Shown: positions 63,125 to 64,000 of the stretch, piece by piece | How positions within the stretch are numbered: position 1 is the stretch's first letter | Layout: each line of letters begins with the position of its first letter | Assembly (NCBI RefSeq): GCF_019511525.1 | Contig: NZ_JAEUAT010000002.1 | Coordinates: 434,001 to 498,000 of the forward strand | Source of the DNA: Rhizobium cauense | GTDB taxonomy: Bacteria; Pseudomonadota; Alphaproteobacteria; Rhizobiales; Rhizobiaceae | Length of the DNA stretch: 64,000 nucleotides | Reading direction: 5' to 3' | Program-made: the position numbers and the translations under genes | Notes under the pieces: model-generated | What the model saw: only the letters and a program-made list of their open reading frames with translations | What the model was told of the DNA's origin: nothing | Database searches by the model: none

Positions 63125-63328
63125 CAGCAATTGGTCACTGGACGAGCCAGACCAGCGGACCCTCCGATCCCCGATTGAGATATCGGGCAGAGCAGGCCAA
63201 CGGCCTCAGGGAACACCGCTACCGGCCCCAGCCTTGATCGCCTCACTGTCGAGGCGCTGACTCAAGGCCAGTGCTACTGCTATGAGTTCGAGGCGGCCTA
63301 ACGGTCGCCTTTTCTGTTTCTTAGGGAT
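63125..63328 (+). ncRNA. Structured region between the NusG-like gene and HNH gene
   Basis: An extended hairpin has outer arms GCCTTGA (63231-63237) and TCAAGGC (63262-63268) and inner arms CGCCTC (63239-63244) and GAGGCG (63251-63256). A second stem, AGGCGGCC-TAAC-GGTCGCCT (63291-63310), is followed by TTT. The whole 200 bp has no gene. It may be a site for the NusG-like protein or an RNA element before late genes. Confidence 0.55.
63291..63313 (+). terminator. Terminator-like hairpin before the HNH gene
   Basis: AGGCGGCC and GGTCGCCT pair at seven of eight positions with a TAAC loop, followed by TTTTCTGTTTC. It would end early transcription unless antiterminated. Confidence 0.65.
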
Positions 63329-63712
63329 ATGGGCAAGCTCACATCCCTCAAGCCTCGGATTAAGACCCTTGGCTCTCGCCTATCTCCCATATTGCCATCG
63401 ACACGACAGGAAGCGGAAACGCAGCGCAGTCGTGAGCGTGACCAAAGCCAGCCATGGCGCGCCTGGTACAAGAGCAATCGATGGCGGAAGCTGCGGGAGG
63501 AAGTGCTGAGGCGCGACGTGTACAGATGCCAGCAGACCGGTATTCTCTGCATTGGCAAGCATCCTGCAGATAACAGTCCAGTGGTTGACCACAAAATCCC
63601 GCATCGCGGTGATGAGCGCCTGTTCTGGGATGTGAACAATCTGCAGACGGTGAGCAAGGCTTACCACGATAGCGAGAAGCAGAAGCAGGAACGGGCGCGA
63701 CCCGGTTGGTGA
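63329..63712 (+). CDS. Phage HNH endonuclease (packaging region)
   Basis: The 127-residue protein has WRKLREEVLRRDVYRCQQTG, then NSPVVDHKIPHRGDERLFWD and VNNLQTVSKAYHDSEKQKQE. DHKIPHRGD and the NLQ-x-H layout fit HNH nucleases encoded beside terminase genes, which assist cos packaging in HK97-like phages. It precedes a small membrane gene and the terminase leader. Confidence 0.88.
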   Translation: MGKLTSLKPRIKTLGSRLSPILPSTRQEAETQRSRERDQSQPWRAWYKSNRWRKLREEVLRRDVYRCQQTGILCIGKHPADNSPVVDHKIPHRGDERLFWDVNNLQTVSKAYHDSEKQKQERARPGW

Positions 63713-63717
63713 GGATC

Positions 63718-63900
63718 ATGAGCGAGCAGGCCTTCATCGAGTTCTTCCGGCTCGGTCTAGCATCTGCCTGCGGCTTCGTTCTCGGAGCTGCATGGATCAT
63801 TTGGAAGACGCGGGATTGTGACGAACCTCGGCGATCGCCCGTCAGCGAACGCATTCGAACCACCGGCAGCAGTGACCGACCACCACCCCCTCGCAGGTAG
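63718..63900 (+). CDS. Small phage membrane protein (60 aa)
   Basis: MSEQAFIEFFRLGLASACGF, followed by VLGAAWIIWKTR, makes a single membrane span; the tail is basic and Pro-rich. AGGATC precedes the ATG at 63718. Small membrane proteins often sit near HNH and terminase genes; the function is unknown. Confidence 0.6.
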   Translation: MSEQAFIEFFRLGLASACGFVLGAAWIIWKTRDCDEPRRSPVSERIRTTGSSDRPPPPRR

Positions 63901-64000
63901 AGGGGGGTGGGTCGAAAGTCTGGAAAGACCCCTCCGCCCGGACCCGCGCCCCCCTCATTCGGAGATTTTTTTCTCGTGCATCAGGAAATTGACCTCTTCG
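63895..64000 (+). other. Leader of terminase genes, candidate cos region
   Basis: After the membrane gene come G- and C-rich blocks (AGGGGGGTGGGTC, then CCCCTCCGCCC and CGCGCCCCCCTC) and a T run (GATTTTTTTC). This pattern is usual upstream of small terminase subunits in phages with adjacent HNH genes, where the cos site lies. No terminase reading frame is complete in the remaining bases. Confidence 0.5.

Larger units (their letters stand above)
52101..64000. mobile_element. Left part of a prophage integrated at a tRNA gene
   Basis: The attL scar is followed by a cargo gene, a leftward operon, an immunity region with a repressor and Cro-position gene, and a rightward operon (methyltransferase, PP-loop enzyme, replication protein, NusG-like protein, HNH nuclease, membrane protein) that reaches the terminase leader. 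This is a lambda-like order. The integrase, terminase and structural genes are not visible and should lie right of the window. Confidence 0.85.

Noticed and set aside
1..64000. CRISPR arrays, rRNA genes, intact IS elements
   Set aside because: No regularly spaced direct repeats, rRNA sequence or transposase genes were seen anywhere in the window.

Overview
The window looks like a chromosomal segment of a Rhizobiaceae bacterium (Rhizobium, Sinorhizobium or Agrobacterium type; the genus is inferred). Pointers are a second, tail-less FtsZ (FtsZ2), an aroQ-accB-accC-aat block next to DUF2155 and NDUFA12-type genes, a B12-dependent ribonucleotide reductase (NrdJ) behind a tandem NrdR-box operator, and alphaproteobacterial families such as DUF6105, DUF1203, ChrR-like cupin and HlyU.

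Layout of the chromosomal part (1-52.1 kb). 0-3.6 kb: 3' part of an AidB-like acyl-CoA dehydrogenase, a GNAT gene, a TetR regulator with palindromes, two small membrane proteins and ruvX. 3.7-11.1 kb: a UPF0173 hydrolase and the GatCAB amidotransferase genes, split by GNAT acetyltransferases, a YjhX-type toxin and DUF1294; two more GNATs follow gatB. 11.2-18.8 kb: NDUFA12 and DUF2155 genes, the leftward aroQ-accB-accC-aat operon, a DsbA-like thioredoxin, an aminotransferase and a ketopantoate reductase-like gene. 19-23.4 kb: ftsZ2, small proteins, a decayed patch, a TAT-exported MBL hydrolase and a haloperoxidase-type hydrolase. 24-33.3 kb: nrdJ, a Cache-like secreted protein, gpt, a universal stress protein, a CinA-like protein, wrbA, a 45-aa membrane protein, tRNA-Leu(UAA) and VanZ. 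33.4-50.7 kb: ilvA, hlyU, a diguanylate cyclase, an SDR/TetR pair with tandem operators, an azoreductase/LysR pair, cpdB, PilZ, a DMT exporter, an Lrp/alanine dehydrogenase pair, the cysK-alaX-sseA-GNAT operon, an orphan ChrR-like protein and an SDR.

From 52.1 kb rightward the DNA is a lambdoid-type prophage that runs off the window. Its left edge is a 21-bp copy of a tRNA 3' end (attL), 11 bp from what looks like the original tRNA terminator and about 80 bp from tandem 12-bp repeats that could be integrase arm sites. Inside are a frameshifted cytochrome P460 cargo gene, a leftward operon of nine small, mostly overlapping genes from a recognisable PL, an S24-type repressor facing a Cro-position gene, three near-identical 18-bp operators, and a rightward operon: small genes, a ParB/MT-A70 methyltransferase fusion, a PAPS-reductase/DndC-like PP-loop enzyme, a replication protein whose gene carries three 15-bp iterons, a NusG-like protein followed by a structured leader, an HNH nuclease, a small membrane protein, and a G/C-tract leader typical of the cos/terminase junction.

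No integrase, CRISPR array, rRNA or intact insertion sequence is visible. The integrase and the regenerated tRNA are expected beyond the right edge. The most notable signals are the attL scar, the three-operator switch with apparently leaderless repressor and Cro-position genes, the in-gene iterons, the phage NusG with its downstream hairpins, and the methyltransferase/PP-loop pair.
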